Origin: Plectrocnemia conspersa | Taxonomy: Eukaryota; Arthropoda; Insecta; Trichoptera; Polycentropodidae | Direction of reading: 5' to 3' | NCBI GenBank assembly: GCA_009617715.1 | Contig: VTFK01000276.1 | Location: 248,001-312,000 of the forward strand | DNA: 64,000 bases | Part shown: piece by piece, positions 35,600 to 47,519 of the stretch | Position numbering within the stretch: the first letter of the stretch is position 1 | Layout of the letters: every line of letters starts with the position of its first letter | Program-made: the position numbers and the translations under genes | The notes under the pieces: generated by a model | Database searches by the model: none | Told to the model about the DNA's origin: nothing | Seen by the model: the letters and a program-made list of their open reading frames with translations, nothing else

Positions 35600-36598
35600 G
35601 CGATATGCATGTCAATTATTTTATGTAACATACTTGGAGACCAATCTTAATACCTATATACTAATTAATGTATTTTGTAAATGCAACACAAGGACATGTG
35701 CTATAAAAATACTCTATGCTAATTTTAAAGATGTCACGAAATTATTGTTAAAAATATGCCACGAGAAAGTTGATATTTTTTTTTGTTGAATATTGAGTTA
35801 TGAATTTCATAGAAAATCTTTAGGCTTTATTTTCATTATATATAACTACGTAAATGATTATTTCTTACAAATCATAAATGCTATTAAATTATTTTAGATA
35901 TTTACCTCTATCAATTATATCATAAAATTATTTAATAGGTACTTAAATAGATGATTCAAAACTGCAAAATTACCTTTAAAAAAATAAAAAGATAATTAAA
36001 ACAATATTGTTGTATCTTTACAATAAAAATAATAAGCTTAGCATTTAATAATATTAAATAATTAAGAGTTATTTTAAAAGCTAAATTTCTCTAAATTATA
36101 CTTTTTATTTAATTTCTCAAAATAAGATTTTTTGTCACAGAAATGTAATAACTAATTTATATGTACGAAATAGCAGCTAATTTAATTATTAGTAGCTTTT
36201 TAATGCAATGGTCAATAATAATGTTAATAATTATAAATCGTCAGTAACTTTCCAATAAATGGTCAGCAATGCTCTGATTATATGTGATTTTAATTTAAAA
36301 GTACTGTAAGCATGACATCTAACAAACCAAAGTAGTTTTCTCTTGTAAAACATTATTATTAGGTTAAATTTTTATTTGTATTCCACTAAATAATAAGAAC
36401 AAACAGTTTAATTGAATTACTAAGTCAATTTTTTAAATATCGTCAATCTACTTTGACGATTTATTAAAAAATCACTATGAAAAATATTTTGACAAATGAT
36501 TGCGATAAACTATGACACACAGTACATATTTAGTTAGTTCAAATCTAATATTTGCTGTCTGAATATTTTTTTAGCCTAGAAAATATTAATCAATATTA
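35600..36598. other. AT-rich non-coding stretch
   Basis: Nothing supported. Confidence 0.45.
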
Positions 36599-37115
36599 AG
36601 GGTGAATAAGTTGACAACTCGAAATTAATAAAATTAAAAATTGTCCGTTTTTGTGTTTTGATTATATAATTATCTCATTAAGTTCAAGCACTTTACTATT
36701 GAATTTTAAACGTAAAAAAAATTAAGTTCAATAAAAAAAATGTGTATTAGTTCTTAAGTTGACAACTCGAAATGTATGAAATTCTAAATTATTCGATTTT
36801 TTACTTTCAACAACTTTATTCCAATTTACTGTTGAATTTTAAACGTAGAAAAAATAATGTTAGTTCTTATATCCATTTTGGGCGTGAATAAGTTGACAAC
36901 TCGAAATTAATAAAATTCCAAATTACTCGTTTTGTACTTTAAAAACATAATTATATAGATAAGTCAACCATTTTTAACGTAGAAAATAATTAGCTTACTG
37001 TTTTAAAATCGTTAATAGATTTTTTTATGTACATTATATATCCATTGTGGGCGTGAATAAGTTGACAACTTGAGATGTTTACAATTTCAAATGATTGTTT
37101 TTTATCTTTGTTCTT
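36599..37115. repeat. tandem repeat, four units of about 130-170 bp
   Basis: Units open with GGGCGTGAATAAGTTGACAAC, or a shortened form, at 36599, about 36750, 36880 and 37049. This is followed by TCGAAATTAATAAAATTC(C/T)AAAT and later TTACTGTTGAATTTTAAACGTAGAAAAAAT. A lone opening motif occurs at 14454. Confidence 0.75.
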
Positions 37116-37793
37116 ATTAATTAATGAATTATATTTTTTTATATAATTTTTTTTTACGATTTTAATTAATTTGCTTAAAAATATATATATTGTGTAACTT
37201 TTAAGATATTATTATTATTACACTACAAATAATTATAATTTTTTACTTATTTACGCTTTAATATTAATTAACTACGCTAATGAAGCATATACTAATTGGC
37301 AATTCTCTAAATATGTACTTTATTTCATAGTAAATTAAAATCAATCCTATAAATGCAATCAAAAATATTTTTGCATATTTTGTCAAAGTTTATGTAAATA
37401 TAAACATATTATTAAAATAATATATAATAAATTTAAATCAATAAATTCGTGAAATTACCATATGATGGGAACAACAAATAGTTTATGTATAGATACAAAC
37501 TTTTCCTCTGCTGAAACACAAATACAACCATAACAAATTTCAGATTAATAAGGAATTAGTTTAAACTAAAATTGTATATCAATTGCATCCGTAAAAAGTT
37601 TTTTTTATAAGAATTAAAATTAACTGTAAGAATATTGTTGTGATATTTTAACTCATAAATTGGTATTAAGTAATTAAAAATATTAACTCCGTGGCATATT
37701 TGAGTGACTTGGTTACAGAATGTAAAAAAAATTATAAACTTTGATTGCAAAACGCGTGAATGATGTATACTTGAAATACGAATGAATGTGTGA
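37116..37793. other. AT-rich non-coding stretch
   Basis: Nothing supported; the small minus-strand frame at 37556-37750 is AT-rich translation. Confidence 0.45.
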
Positions 37794-37904
37794 AGAGTTA
37801 TATGTTTTATATGTATGTTTCAAAGAGGAAAATTGGAAAATGCGAGCCTTGGATTCGTGGAAAACTCACCAATCAGCGTCTTGTTTCTCGAACTCTTCTT
37901 CAAG

Positions 37905-37941
37905 ATGGGCGGCGCCTTTGAAGAAAATGGAAAACCTAAAG
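37905..37941 (+). CDS. possible first coding exon with splice donor
   Basis: TTCAAGATGGGCGGCGCC is an ATG in good start context (A at -3, G at +4). Its frame runs MGGAFEENGKPK and then meets CTAAAG|GTAAAT, a good 5' splice site that would end the exon in phase 1 at 37941. The same frame is open upstream to a TGA at 37791 (including GFVENSPISVLFLELFFK), so the exon could be longer and begin at an acceptor or another ATG (37815). Composition is balanced, unlike the flanks. No partner exon is evident downstream, and the product is not one I recognise. Another frame (73 codons, 37786-38007) reads through the donor and is less likely. Confidence 0.28.
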
Positions 37942-39205
37942 GTAAATACAAATTTTATTTATTACATTGACCAAATGTTATTTTTTTACATATCAAGCAT
38001 TTCTTAAATCATTTTCATTAATTTAAATTAAAATGAAATTCATATAACATGTAAAAAATCTTGTGCTGAATTTTAACAAAAATAGGATAGATTTGAGTTA
38101 GGTTTTTTTTTGCCAAAATAGTTAGATTTTATATAGTTTTAAAATGATGCAATACTAATTGCTTGAACCATATTTCAGACGGGTAAATTACATTTTTTTT
38201 TAACTATAACTGAATTTAGGAGGGATACAAGTTGGTCACTAACGTCTGAAATCAGACATGACACCAGATAAATAAGATTTTTATTATTATTAATAATATA
38301 CATACACTATCTTTTTTTTCATCTTAAAAATTCAACAGTCAGAGGCTTCGAGAAGCGTCGTGCTTTTTGTGTTTTATAAAACATTAATTTTCTATGATGA
38401 CTAGTCATATTTTCAGAGTGATTGCCATATGCAAGATCGGCATTCCAGTCTCTAGTATATACTAGGTATATAAATATATAAAAATCGTAATATTCTAACG
38501 ATCTTAGACCACTTTCTTTATATGTATTAAATTTCTGATTAAATCTATACAACGCACAATGCCACCGTTGTTTTTATAAAAGCACTTTAAAAAATAATAT
38601 TATTGTTTTCTACTCTTGCACAGTGTTGAAACTTATATGCAGGTGAGAAAACATTGCAATTGTGGGAATCGACGTTAATGTTTACACTTTCGGTTATCGC
38701 TAACTGATAACATGATTTTTTTAAACATAACGTATGTCATTATGTCGCAAAACCTTTGAAATTGCGTAGTAATCTTTACATTCCAGGTGTCGTTGAAGGC
38801 GCATTTTAGTTTCCGTGTATTTACCATTTTTTTAGTATTTATATAATATAAAAATATTTATTTAATGGTTTGACGTTTTTAGTATTTATATAAAAATTTA
38901 TTTAATTTTTTGTCCGGAATAATCAGTGTCAGCAAATTTCATTTACATTTGAAAAATAATTTTTGTCCGCAAATTTCGTGTCCGGAATAATCACTGAACC
39001 GTTTTCTATACTAACAAAGTCTGTGCGATTAAGCACATTGTAAGTAAAAAAATAAGTAGTGTTATTGTTCTTAAATAGGTCATGAAATTACATTTTTTAT
39101 TACTAAATGGTAATTAATATTTATCTGTATGATTTTAAATATAGTCAATGATTTTTATGATCATGGGTGGAAAATAAGGATTTGCTATTATAAATTACTT
39201 TATCA
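37942..39205. other. AT-rich non-coding stretch
   Basis: No gene. GTCCGGAATAATCA(G/C)TG occurs twice near 38.91 and 38.98 kb and may be a short local duplication. Confidence 0.4.
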
Positions 39206-39465
39206 ATATCACCTTGAGGAATTCCTTATCTAACATTGTATTCAACGGCTTGTGTAGACCATTTAGTCGGCGATCTAAAAAATATTACTTAAAAATTCAT
39301 CATTTTATTGGAACACCCAATCCTATCATGTTTTTTAGAATCAAGGCTTAACAAACTTGATCAATAGTCTTTTCAAAATCAACGTAAATGCCATCTACCT
39401 GTTTGCCTACATCGAGATTTTTCGTCACAAAATTGGTAAAATAGAGCATTAAATATCGTTTGATA
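39206..39465 (-). mobile_element. decayed reverse-transcriptase fragment
   Basis: On the minus strand the segment VTKNLDVGKQVDGIYVDFEK (about 39.36-39.43 kb) corresponds to VTTSLDAGIQVDVVYTDFEK of the 62-64 kb retrotransposon. About 150 bases on, ACCTTGAGGAATTCC on the plus strand matches ATCCTTGAGGAACCCC of that copy. It is a diverged relative, full of stops and indels. Confidence 0.7.
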
Positions 39466-40355
39466 TGATCTGAAGCATACTAATGAATTTAGATTTTGAA
39501 CACTGACTGGTGCTTTTTTTTAAGTATGGAAGTCACTTACATCGTAAATTATTTTTGTTTTTAATGAACAAATAACAGTAGATGTTTAATAAAGCATACC
39601 GACTGTAATGAAATCAGGAGCTACCGATTTTTTCTTCTTGAATTTCCTGAAACTATACTGAGCAGTTTCTGTCTGAATCTGAACGTATCGGTTTGCATAA
39701 AAACCATTAAAATATCATTTTTTCATGCTGAGCCGTCGGCAGATGCCTTTCGTGGAAGATTCCCATTTTTTTAAACAAAGGGTCTAAAATCTGATCGTAG
39801 CCCTGGGAACACGCGATGCGGTCAGAACACCTACGGTCTGACAGAATTGTACAACTGTCCCGTTTCTTCGACCGGGTCGAAAAATATACCTGTCAACCCA
39901 TTTAGCCGCCTGTTTCTCTCTCGTTTGTTACCTGTGCTTACGATAGTGGATCCCTCACGTGTGAGCGTGTTTTTTCTTACGCCGAAGAAACATTAAAAAG
40001 ACATAAATTAAATTTAACATGTTTCCAGTCAGACCCCGAGTCGCTGTTTTCTTATTTAAAATCTCACAAGGTGCTTTAGGAACACCCGGTTACGCGGTTG
40101 TTAATTGGTATTTACAAGCTCACCTACAAATCGTCTCCACTTTACTTTTATTTTTTATTTGGATGCGTTTTCAGGCATAGAAATAAAATACAGACAAGTA
40201 TATTATTAGTATTAAAAAATCATCCACTCTTTAAAGAAAGATAAATACATTGAATAAATTTTTAATTTTAATTTAAAGACATTGTTCTAAAGAATCAATG
40301 TACATATCTTAACTTCATCGTAGTTTTACTTTAAAAAATGCACATGGACCATGTG
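39466..40355. other. stretch with an unassigned G+C-balanced patch
   Basis: Between about 39.73 and 40.14 kb composition is balanced and motifs such as GGTCAGAACACCTACGGTCTGAC (near-palindromic) and CTCACGTGTGAG (a 12-base palindrome) occur, but all frames are closed. Regulatory DNA or a worn transposon are both possible. A 15-base palindrome (CACATGGACCATGTG) sits at 40341-40355, right at the edge of the next repeat. Confidence 0.35.
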
Positions 40356-40605
40356 AAAACAATGATTCCGGACCCCATGACAAAAATGGTACTTAAATAT
40401 TTTTAACATCATAATATAAATTCTTGAATAAATAATAATAGGTGCGAGTTAACCCTTGCTATGCTATTAAAATTAGCCACCGTTGCGACATATTTTCTGA
40501 AATTAATTAGACATTAAAACTTATTAAAAATAATATTTATATGATAATTAGTCGTGTTTTTTTTGCTGCTCAGTGTTACCATATAGTGAAATTATATTGT
40601 TTCAA
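40356..40605 (-). repeat. palindromic repeat family, copy C (3' end only)
   Basis: The reverse complement matches the last 250 bases of copies A and B: GAAATTCA-TATATGG-AACACTGAGCAGCAAAAA, AAGGGTTAACT-GTA-CTATTATTATTTATT and CATGAGGTCCGGAATCATTG blocks. Only the 3' portion is present, so it is truncated or the element is modular. Confidence 0.75.
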
Positions 40606-43460
40606 AGTAGCCTTAGATTCGATTTTTATATTAAACATATCTTGTAATTATTACTAGCTATATTTTAACTCTAAGTAGTTATAATGTTGTAACTGACATA
40701 TTGCGCTTTTGCATCGCTTTTTGAATGTGCAGTAAATCAATCCAAAGGAAGCTAATGCATCGTAAACCCATATCTTCGTTATACTTTGTGACTTTTATAG
40801 TTATTCGTTAAACATTGGACAATACCGATATTTTATAGCTTTCGAGCTTAAGACTTTAACGACCGAGAGATGCGCTTTTAACACATAATACCTACCGCGA
40901 TTAAGTGGTACATTGTGCCATTATTATTTTTATATCCTTACAATGAGGAAGGTGAATATACATATATTGCATTTTTAGCAAACTTAAGCCTTTCTATAAA
41001 TTCATACGAAGTTGAAGAGTTGAATTCTAAAAATATTTTATATAAACAGTTTGCAAAATAATCATTATAAAAATTAGTTTCTTGGATTTTTATTTATAAT
41101 ATATTACTATCTACCTATTTTTCATATAAAAAGCGAAGAACATATTTTATTCCACATAAAATTGTGCTACTTTTCAATACATAAATATTTGTTAATATAT
41201 ACTAAAATTTATATTACACATGATTACCTATCACGAGAAATCTTAAGAGTATCAGAAATAAGATACTATCGCGTTTTAGTGAAAATATATCAGGTATCTT
41301 GACCAGATGTTCTTTTTATGCCTCGATTGTTTTTATAAAGGGTCAACTATTTTTTATTGAGTTAATTTTAAATGACTCAAATGATTTAATTTTTTTAAAT
41401 TTATTGATCATATAATAAAAAATGGTTCATATTTGACTAATTTTATAAATTTAACAATAATATTAAAATATACAGAATGGCCAAAAAACGATGTATTTTA
41501 AAATATTTATATACTGTTAATACATTGCTAAAATCTTACTGCAAACTACAGCTAAATCATCTCGGAATTCATCGCGGTTTTCGCATACTTTCTTTCTATA
41601 TTTCGGCTGCGATTCTTCAGCCATGATCACGCAGAATAAGCAATCATGAGGTAATTTTATTTGCTTTTTAAGTGATATTTTAATACATATTCATATTTTA
41701 TTTTTAATAATTTCTCAAAAGTTCATTTTTTCTTGTTTTTAAACTACAAAGCATTTATGAACACTGAAATAAAATTAAAATTACATGTGTGGTCCAAATG
41801 TAATAAATTTCGCGATTTAATCATATTTATTATTATTGAATTCTCGTACCATATGTAATAATACGTAGAGGTATGAGAGACGTGTTCTTTTTCGCGATCG
41901 TGATCGATTCGCGTTCTTTCCAGTCTCCAGCGCTGGACCACATAAAATCTTCGAAGGTAAACCATACACACATATAGAGCGTGTACAAAAATATGATTTA
42001 AAAAAATGAATTTGCATGAAAGAACCAAAAATAAATTCTCATACGATTCTTTATAAACTTTTTGATGTCATAAACATTCATATTTTAAAGTTAATATTTA
42101 CTTAAACTTTTTTTAGTCTAATGTAATAAACCATTGCTCGTAAACGAATAGAAAATTTAGAACAGGAATTTAATAATATGTTTTATTTACGATGCGATAT
42201 TTAAATGCGTAATTTTACTAAATATTAGAGGTTATGTCATATATGCCTTTCACAAGTAATTTTAAATAAAATATGATCTTTTCAACTCGTGAAACTGTTC
42301 AAACGCTCTTACCCACCATGCATTGTTATTTGTTTATTTATATTGTTTGATAACAATGTACTTAAATAGAACATTGTTGCCAGCTTATTTAGAATTATAA
42401 TGACAATATACTATTTTTTTGACACAATGATACGTGAAGACGTATTTTAACTGCCATTCTTGTCAAATATACGGTAGCGTAAAAAAAAATATATATATGT
42501 ACGTAATCCTTACTTGGATCTATCGATACATTTCATCACTCATTTAAGGGTGTGTCTATATTTATTTGAGTGATTAACTAAATAATTGAAAATAAACTAT
42601 CATGTTAAAAATATTTATAAAAATTACAATGCCAAAGTGTTAACTATTTACTTTGAGTAAAACATTTTATAATAATGTTTATTCACTAGTGGGTATTTGT
42701 AAAGCATTTTTTTTAATTATGGACTAAATTTTATTTTAATTTATATGTATATTGTGCATTTTAAATTTATTTCTTAAACATGTAGATAAAAATATATAAA
42801 TTTAGTAAAAATATAACACTTTTAAGATTATATAAGAAATATTATAATTTCGAAGATGATGCAAATTTTGCACTTTAATATAAGCTATAATATACGTTTT
42901 GTAATATTCATACTTATCATTGAAATAATATGTTCAATAATAAGTATACAGTTCTTAGAAACAGGTTTATGTAAGTTAACTTTTTATATATATATACTAT
43001 TACTGTAGATATGATAACATACATAAATATTTAAATTTGCACCAATCAATCAATATAATTTTAATCAATTTTATTTTTTAAACAGCAGCCATGCCTATTG
43101 TATTGATTCACTGCCTTAAGAACTATACATTTATTTAAATAGTTTGTTATTAACTGTTATAAATAGTTTTTCATTTTAAAATATATTTAGCGGCTTATGA
43201 TATATCTACATTTAAAAATCGTTTTTCGGTCAACCTGTATATATATATAAAAATATATATTCATACATCTGTCTCGTTCTATCTTTGCTCATAAGCTTGC
43301 AGCTATCTCAGCTTCTTGTATAAAAAATGCCCTGATCTGTGTGCTCTCAGGTGAAGCGATATCACACCATAAGGCTGGATGCTTTAAACGCAAACATTGC
43401 TCGCTTACATCTAGAAAAGCTTAATTTTTAAATACAATAAGTTGTTTTAAATATATGCTA
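40606..43460. other. AT-rich non-coding stretch
   Basis: No gene. The paired minus frames at 41744-42028 cross a balanced patch (41.85-41.95 kb) but are unrecognised. A CTCTCAG|GTGAAG at about 43350 is a weak acceptor/donor overlap. Confidence 0.4.
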
Positions 43461-43577
<117 letters not shown>

Positions 43578-43682
43578 TTTCATAACGGCATCTTGCAGTT
43601 TTCGTTCTTCGGACTTGCCCTGTGATTGCGCCCTTATAAAATACCTGAGTGTTTATAAATTCTTAGGTTGTTTGATTTCAAG

Positions 43683-43814
43683 ATGGCGGTGGTGGACACT
43701 AGCACACCTGGCGTGAAAATCAAAAACTCACCTGGACCACAGCATTCCGTATGGAACGGCGATCGGCAACCTTTTCTCACTCGTTCATTGACACATGTAC
43801 TCACCAAGTACTAA
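43683..43814 (+). CDS. possible exon: 43-codon ATG frame with good start context
   Basis: TTTCAAGATGGCGGTGG has A at -3 and G at +4. The 43-codon frame (MAVVDTSTPGVKIKNSPGPQ, then HSVWNGDRQPF) has balanced composition and plausible soluble-protein usage, in contrast with the flanks. It closes at CAAGTACTAA; a donor such as CCAA|GTACTA just before the stop could extend it but is weak. A pyrimidine-rich ATTTCAAG directly before the ATG could be an acceptor. The start context resembles that of the 37905 candidate (both TTCAAGATGG), but joining the two in phase gives an early stop. Family unknown. Confidence 0.3.
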   Translation: MAVVDTSTPGVKIKNSPGPQHSVWNGDRQPFLTRSLTHVLTKY

Positions 43815-44899
43815 TTATTAATATGATAATATAATCAATTTAAAAAAGATTTACAACCACTAGATTCTCGAGATCGCTATTTTAGTAAAAAAATATTCAG
43901 GCTATAAAAAAATAAACAGAATTTTTGTAGCAATATTGCCAATATTGAGAAGAAATTGGTCGTTTATTTTTTTCAAAAATGTATTGATTATGCCGTTGTG
44001 TATTTGTTTTTATACATATGTCCAGACTGGGCGAGGCTTAGTGCTCGCCCACTTTTTTTTAAATGATTTGAGTGGATTTTTCTTACTGAAAATTTGTATT
44101 GCATGTGATTCAAACAAGGAGCATGTTTGAAATAATCTTAATTGAATTTTAAAGTTTTTTTTATCGAATATATTTTATAATTAGAGAGTATATTCGCCTA
44201 TTTTTCATCTTTTTTTAAATTCATATAAATGTATTCGTATACATTTATGGTGAAATATTTTTTAATTAAACATTTTAAGACCACTAAAACTTATCTTGTC
44301 ATAAAAGTATCTGTGTATTTAAACAACGCTGGAGTCATTTTTTTTATTTTAAATACCTCTGAATTTACAGCTCAATTGTAAGCATTTTAGTTTCACCAAA
44401 TTTGTATTTTTCTTATTTGCTGAAATTCCAAATATATTAAATTATGATTTTTTAAAATACCAAAAACTGAATAACTTTTAAATATGTGTTTTATTTAAGT
44501 CTTTATGTATTAACACAATGCAGGGAGTATTTTTTTATTTGATGTACCACTACATTATCTACAATTTTTTTCTATATGTTATTCATAACAATTAAAAGCC
44601 GATTAATAAATAAAAAAAAACACTATATAATTGCTAAAAAATTCAAAATTTACTTATATTTAAAAATATATAATAGAAATTTAAAAACACTAAATTCCAT
44701 GTTTGGTTTTAACAAAATGAAATGAAAATCATGAACATGTTATATTGAAAAGCTTCTTGAAAAAAGTTCAACTTGAATGAAATCTGTATAGCTTAATAAT
44801 CATCTTACGATTCAAAATACACATTGAAAATTTATTTACAGTACAAATGCTGTTGTGTAGTGTTGTCTAAAAAAATCATGGTTTCTCTTACCAACTGTT
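43815..44899. other. AT-rich non-coding stretch
   Basis: Nothing supported; the 64-codon plus frame at 43936-44130 is unrecognised. Confidence 0.4.
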
Positions 44900-45273
44900 G
44901 ACGACCACTGCAGCAATACACAGAATCCCCCCGCGCCCTGCTTCTCTACCTGCCGTCCCCTTATCTCTTACGTACGCCTACCTGTTCTTTCTTATTTTTC
45001 TGGGCGCCAGAACTCGAAGCTTGCACGAATTTAACAGATTTGATTCGTGCCCTTCCGCCAAAACGACCGAAAAATAACCTCAAAACTCGAGTTACGCACT
45101 GTACGCGTTTTACGTATGTACATTCGGACAAAATAATAAAAAAAATCATCTGTGTTTTGCCTTGAATTGCATCTCGTGTGTTTTTATTTTGTGACAGTGT
45201 GTGACTTTAGTAAATCGCAAGACGTTTAGAAACCTTGAAACTATTACATAAACTTCCAAGGCGAGGTACGTAA
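44900..45273 (+). other. possible untranslated first exon or promoter region
   Basis: A 370-base island of balanced, CpG-containing sequence ends in GGCGAG|GTACGTAA, a good 5' splice site at 45273|45274. No convincing ATG frame lies on the plus strand, so a 5' untranslated exon is the natural reading. The 62-codon minus frame here is basic and Arg-rich but unrecognised. Evidence is composition plus one donor only. Confidence 0.2.
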
Positions 45274-46436
45274 TCATTTCCATTATGTAACTTATATATT
45301 GTAAGTTTGATTATATTTGCGCGCTTTCTTTAACGATTATTATTTTTTTATCAACTGTCGAACAATATGGTTCGTTAAAGAAAAACTAGTGCTACGTATA
45401 TACGTATATGTAGTATACATTCGACTTGCGCACGTATGAAATCGATTATTGGTTCTGTAACCGATTCGATATTTCGCATTGCGAAACTCTCTTGGTGCTG
45501 GTACTGATTTCGTGTTTTTGACGTTTTTTATACGGTTCGAAATAAGTCACAAACAGTCATCTTATCTCGATTATTTGACGTATAAGTACATATTTACGTA
45601 ACACACATACGAATACATAAACTTCATATAATTTTAGATCAAAATCTTACTAATTAAAGAAAGCAATTTTCGATTTACAACTACTGTTTCATGTTAGCCT
45701 CAGACGATAATAATATATTCAGAATTAATGAACATGACTATTAATAAAAACAGGGATGCTAAAAATATGCTAATGTAGTGTTGAATCATCATCAAACATT
45801 CCAAGAATTAATAATAAAAAATTAACTGTTAATGGTTTAGTATCGTGAGATCATTTTACAACCCAAAAAGAAGCAGTATTCTGGTGAAGAATATCCTTAT
45901 TGCTATATGTAGCTTATGTTTATATAAACTTGATATTGATATCTATAAATAACGATATTTAAAACTTATTTTAATAGATTTAATAAAAGTTTCACATATA
46001 AGAGTACATTATGCATGTAAGTGATACTTTTGCATAGCAATTAATAAATTAGAAAGATGGCATTAAAACACATATTAACAACCCAATGATCATACTAGTT
46101 TTTATTGATCAATTAAACAGTTTTGCATGAACTCCACCTTTGTTTTATCTATCTATAATATGTTACTAACACTCATTAGTAACATATAACCTAAATAGAA
46201 TAAATCATCATTAACTATTTATTTAGTAAAAGTAGTGTAATTTAAATATATATATTTAGATTTGTTAACAATCTTGCACTGTATTTTTTCATATGATAAA
46301 AAACATATTACACATGTAACTACTATTTTACATAGCAGTCAATCAAATTAATTTAGGCATATATTTATAATCAATAATCACAAATTTGGTTTTCTTAGAT
46401 TTTTCTAATCCTGCTGATATGCAATTAAAATAATTG
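45274..46436. other. AT-rich non-coding stretch
   Basis: Balanced for its first 200 bases, then AT-rich; nothing supported. Confidence 0.4.
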
Positions 46437-46490
46437 TTTTGCTCCCGTCGTAGCGTATTGGGCTAACGTATGTTATGTTGCGATGAGATA
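46437..46490 (+). repeat. possible tRNA-derived SINE head, A box only
   Basis: TAGCGTATTGGGCTAACG fits a Pol III A box and the preceding GCTCCCGTCG resembles a tRNA-like 5' end. No B box follows. It is probably a truncated SINE head related in style to the one near 0.95 kb. Confidence 0.3.
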
Positions 46491-46589
46491 TTTACAATAA
46501 ATAATATAGTTTAAAAAAATTGAATATGTGTATATAAATATATAATTCAATTCAAGATTAATTTCTAATTAAAATTATTTTTTAATAAT

Positions 46590-47020
46590 ATTTAAAAAAA
46601 TATTTTAGATAATGCTAAAAGTGACAGCAATGCGTCTTTTTAAAATTTAAACACCAGCGACAATAAACCATTAAATGTTTGTTTTGATTTTTTTATAAAA
46701 AAAATATATACATTTTTACAAACATATACCTAAATAAGTATTTAGGAATAAATTAATTCAATAAATCTTTTATTTATAATGTATAATGTCTAAATATATG
46801 TAATATATTTAATATTTATTATATAATAAATAAACATTTAAGTCGAGATTACTTCTTAAATAAAAAAAATACATAAACATTATCTCAAAAGAACTAATAA
46901 ATAAATATTTAAGATAATGTTAAGAGTGACAGCATTGCGTCATTTTAAAATTAAAACATCCGTTAAATAGGTGTTTAGATTATTTTATAAAAAAAAGTTA
47001 TGTAAAAATAATCTTATATA
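46590..47020. repeat. two-unit duplication, 304-bp period
   Basis: GATAATGCTAAAAGTGACAG (46609) and GATAATGTTAAGAGTGACAG (46913) start matching blocks that continue with CA-TGCGTC-TTTTAAAATT and TTTTATAAAAAAAA. About 100 bases of each unit are recognisable. Confidence 0.55.
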
Positions 47021-47222
47021 TTTAAAAAAAAATACACCACTTCAATTATTATAGTCATCTGACCTTGAATTGCTTTAACAGTTAAATGGGTATGATTTGA
47101 ACTGTTTTCTTTTTTTTTTAGTTTTTTTAAAGCGCTTGTGCCATGATTGTCCCTATATTTTAGAATAACTTTTTATTCCTTTAAGATGATGGTAGGATTT
47201 TCCAATTTTCTCGTATCTCTAC

Positions 47223-47360
47223 ATGCAGTACGCTATGTCAACTGTTGGCAGCGACTGCATCTGGGAACGTGGGCCATCGTTTAAGAGCACAGTCAGTGTC
47301 TGCCTACGTCTAACAACTTTCACTCCAAACGGGAGGCCTGTGCAGCAACCGCGTGGGTAA
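47223..47360 (+). other. 45-codon ATG frame in a G+C-rich island
   Basis: The island (about 47.2-47.52 kb) is distinctly richer in G+C. The plus frame starts MQYAMSTVGSDCIWERGP and ends at CGCGTGGGTAA, where GTGG|GTAAAA could be a donor. CCGCGTGG (47349-47356) and CCACGCGG (47363-47370) form a perfect 8-base hairpin around that point. On the minus strand two frames of 67 and 77 codons cover the same island (one contains ITEIAPICAIYG). None is recognisable; which strand, if any, codes is open. Confidence 0.2.
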
Positions 47361-47519
47361 AACCACGCGGCGAAGGTTATCATGCCATATATGGCGCATA
47401 TGGGCGCTATTTCTGTAATAGTACTTCCTCGAAAACCTATGCATACGGCCAAGGGCTCGGACCGAATTTCGTGATCGACCTACGCAGCATCCGGACACGC
47501 GCCTACTGCTCATTTCATA

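Noticed and set aside
36599..37115. CRISPR-like array from regularly recurring GAATAAGTTGACAAC
   Set aside because: Spacing is irregular (about 130-170 bp) and the spacers are related to each other; this is a diverged eukaryotic tandem repeat.
43340..43360. Acceptor/donor overlap CTCTCAG|GTGAAG
   Set aside because: Short pyrimidine tract and poor donor; not enough to report.
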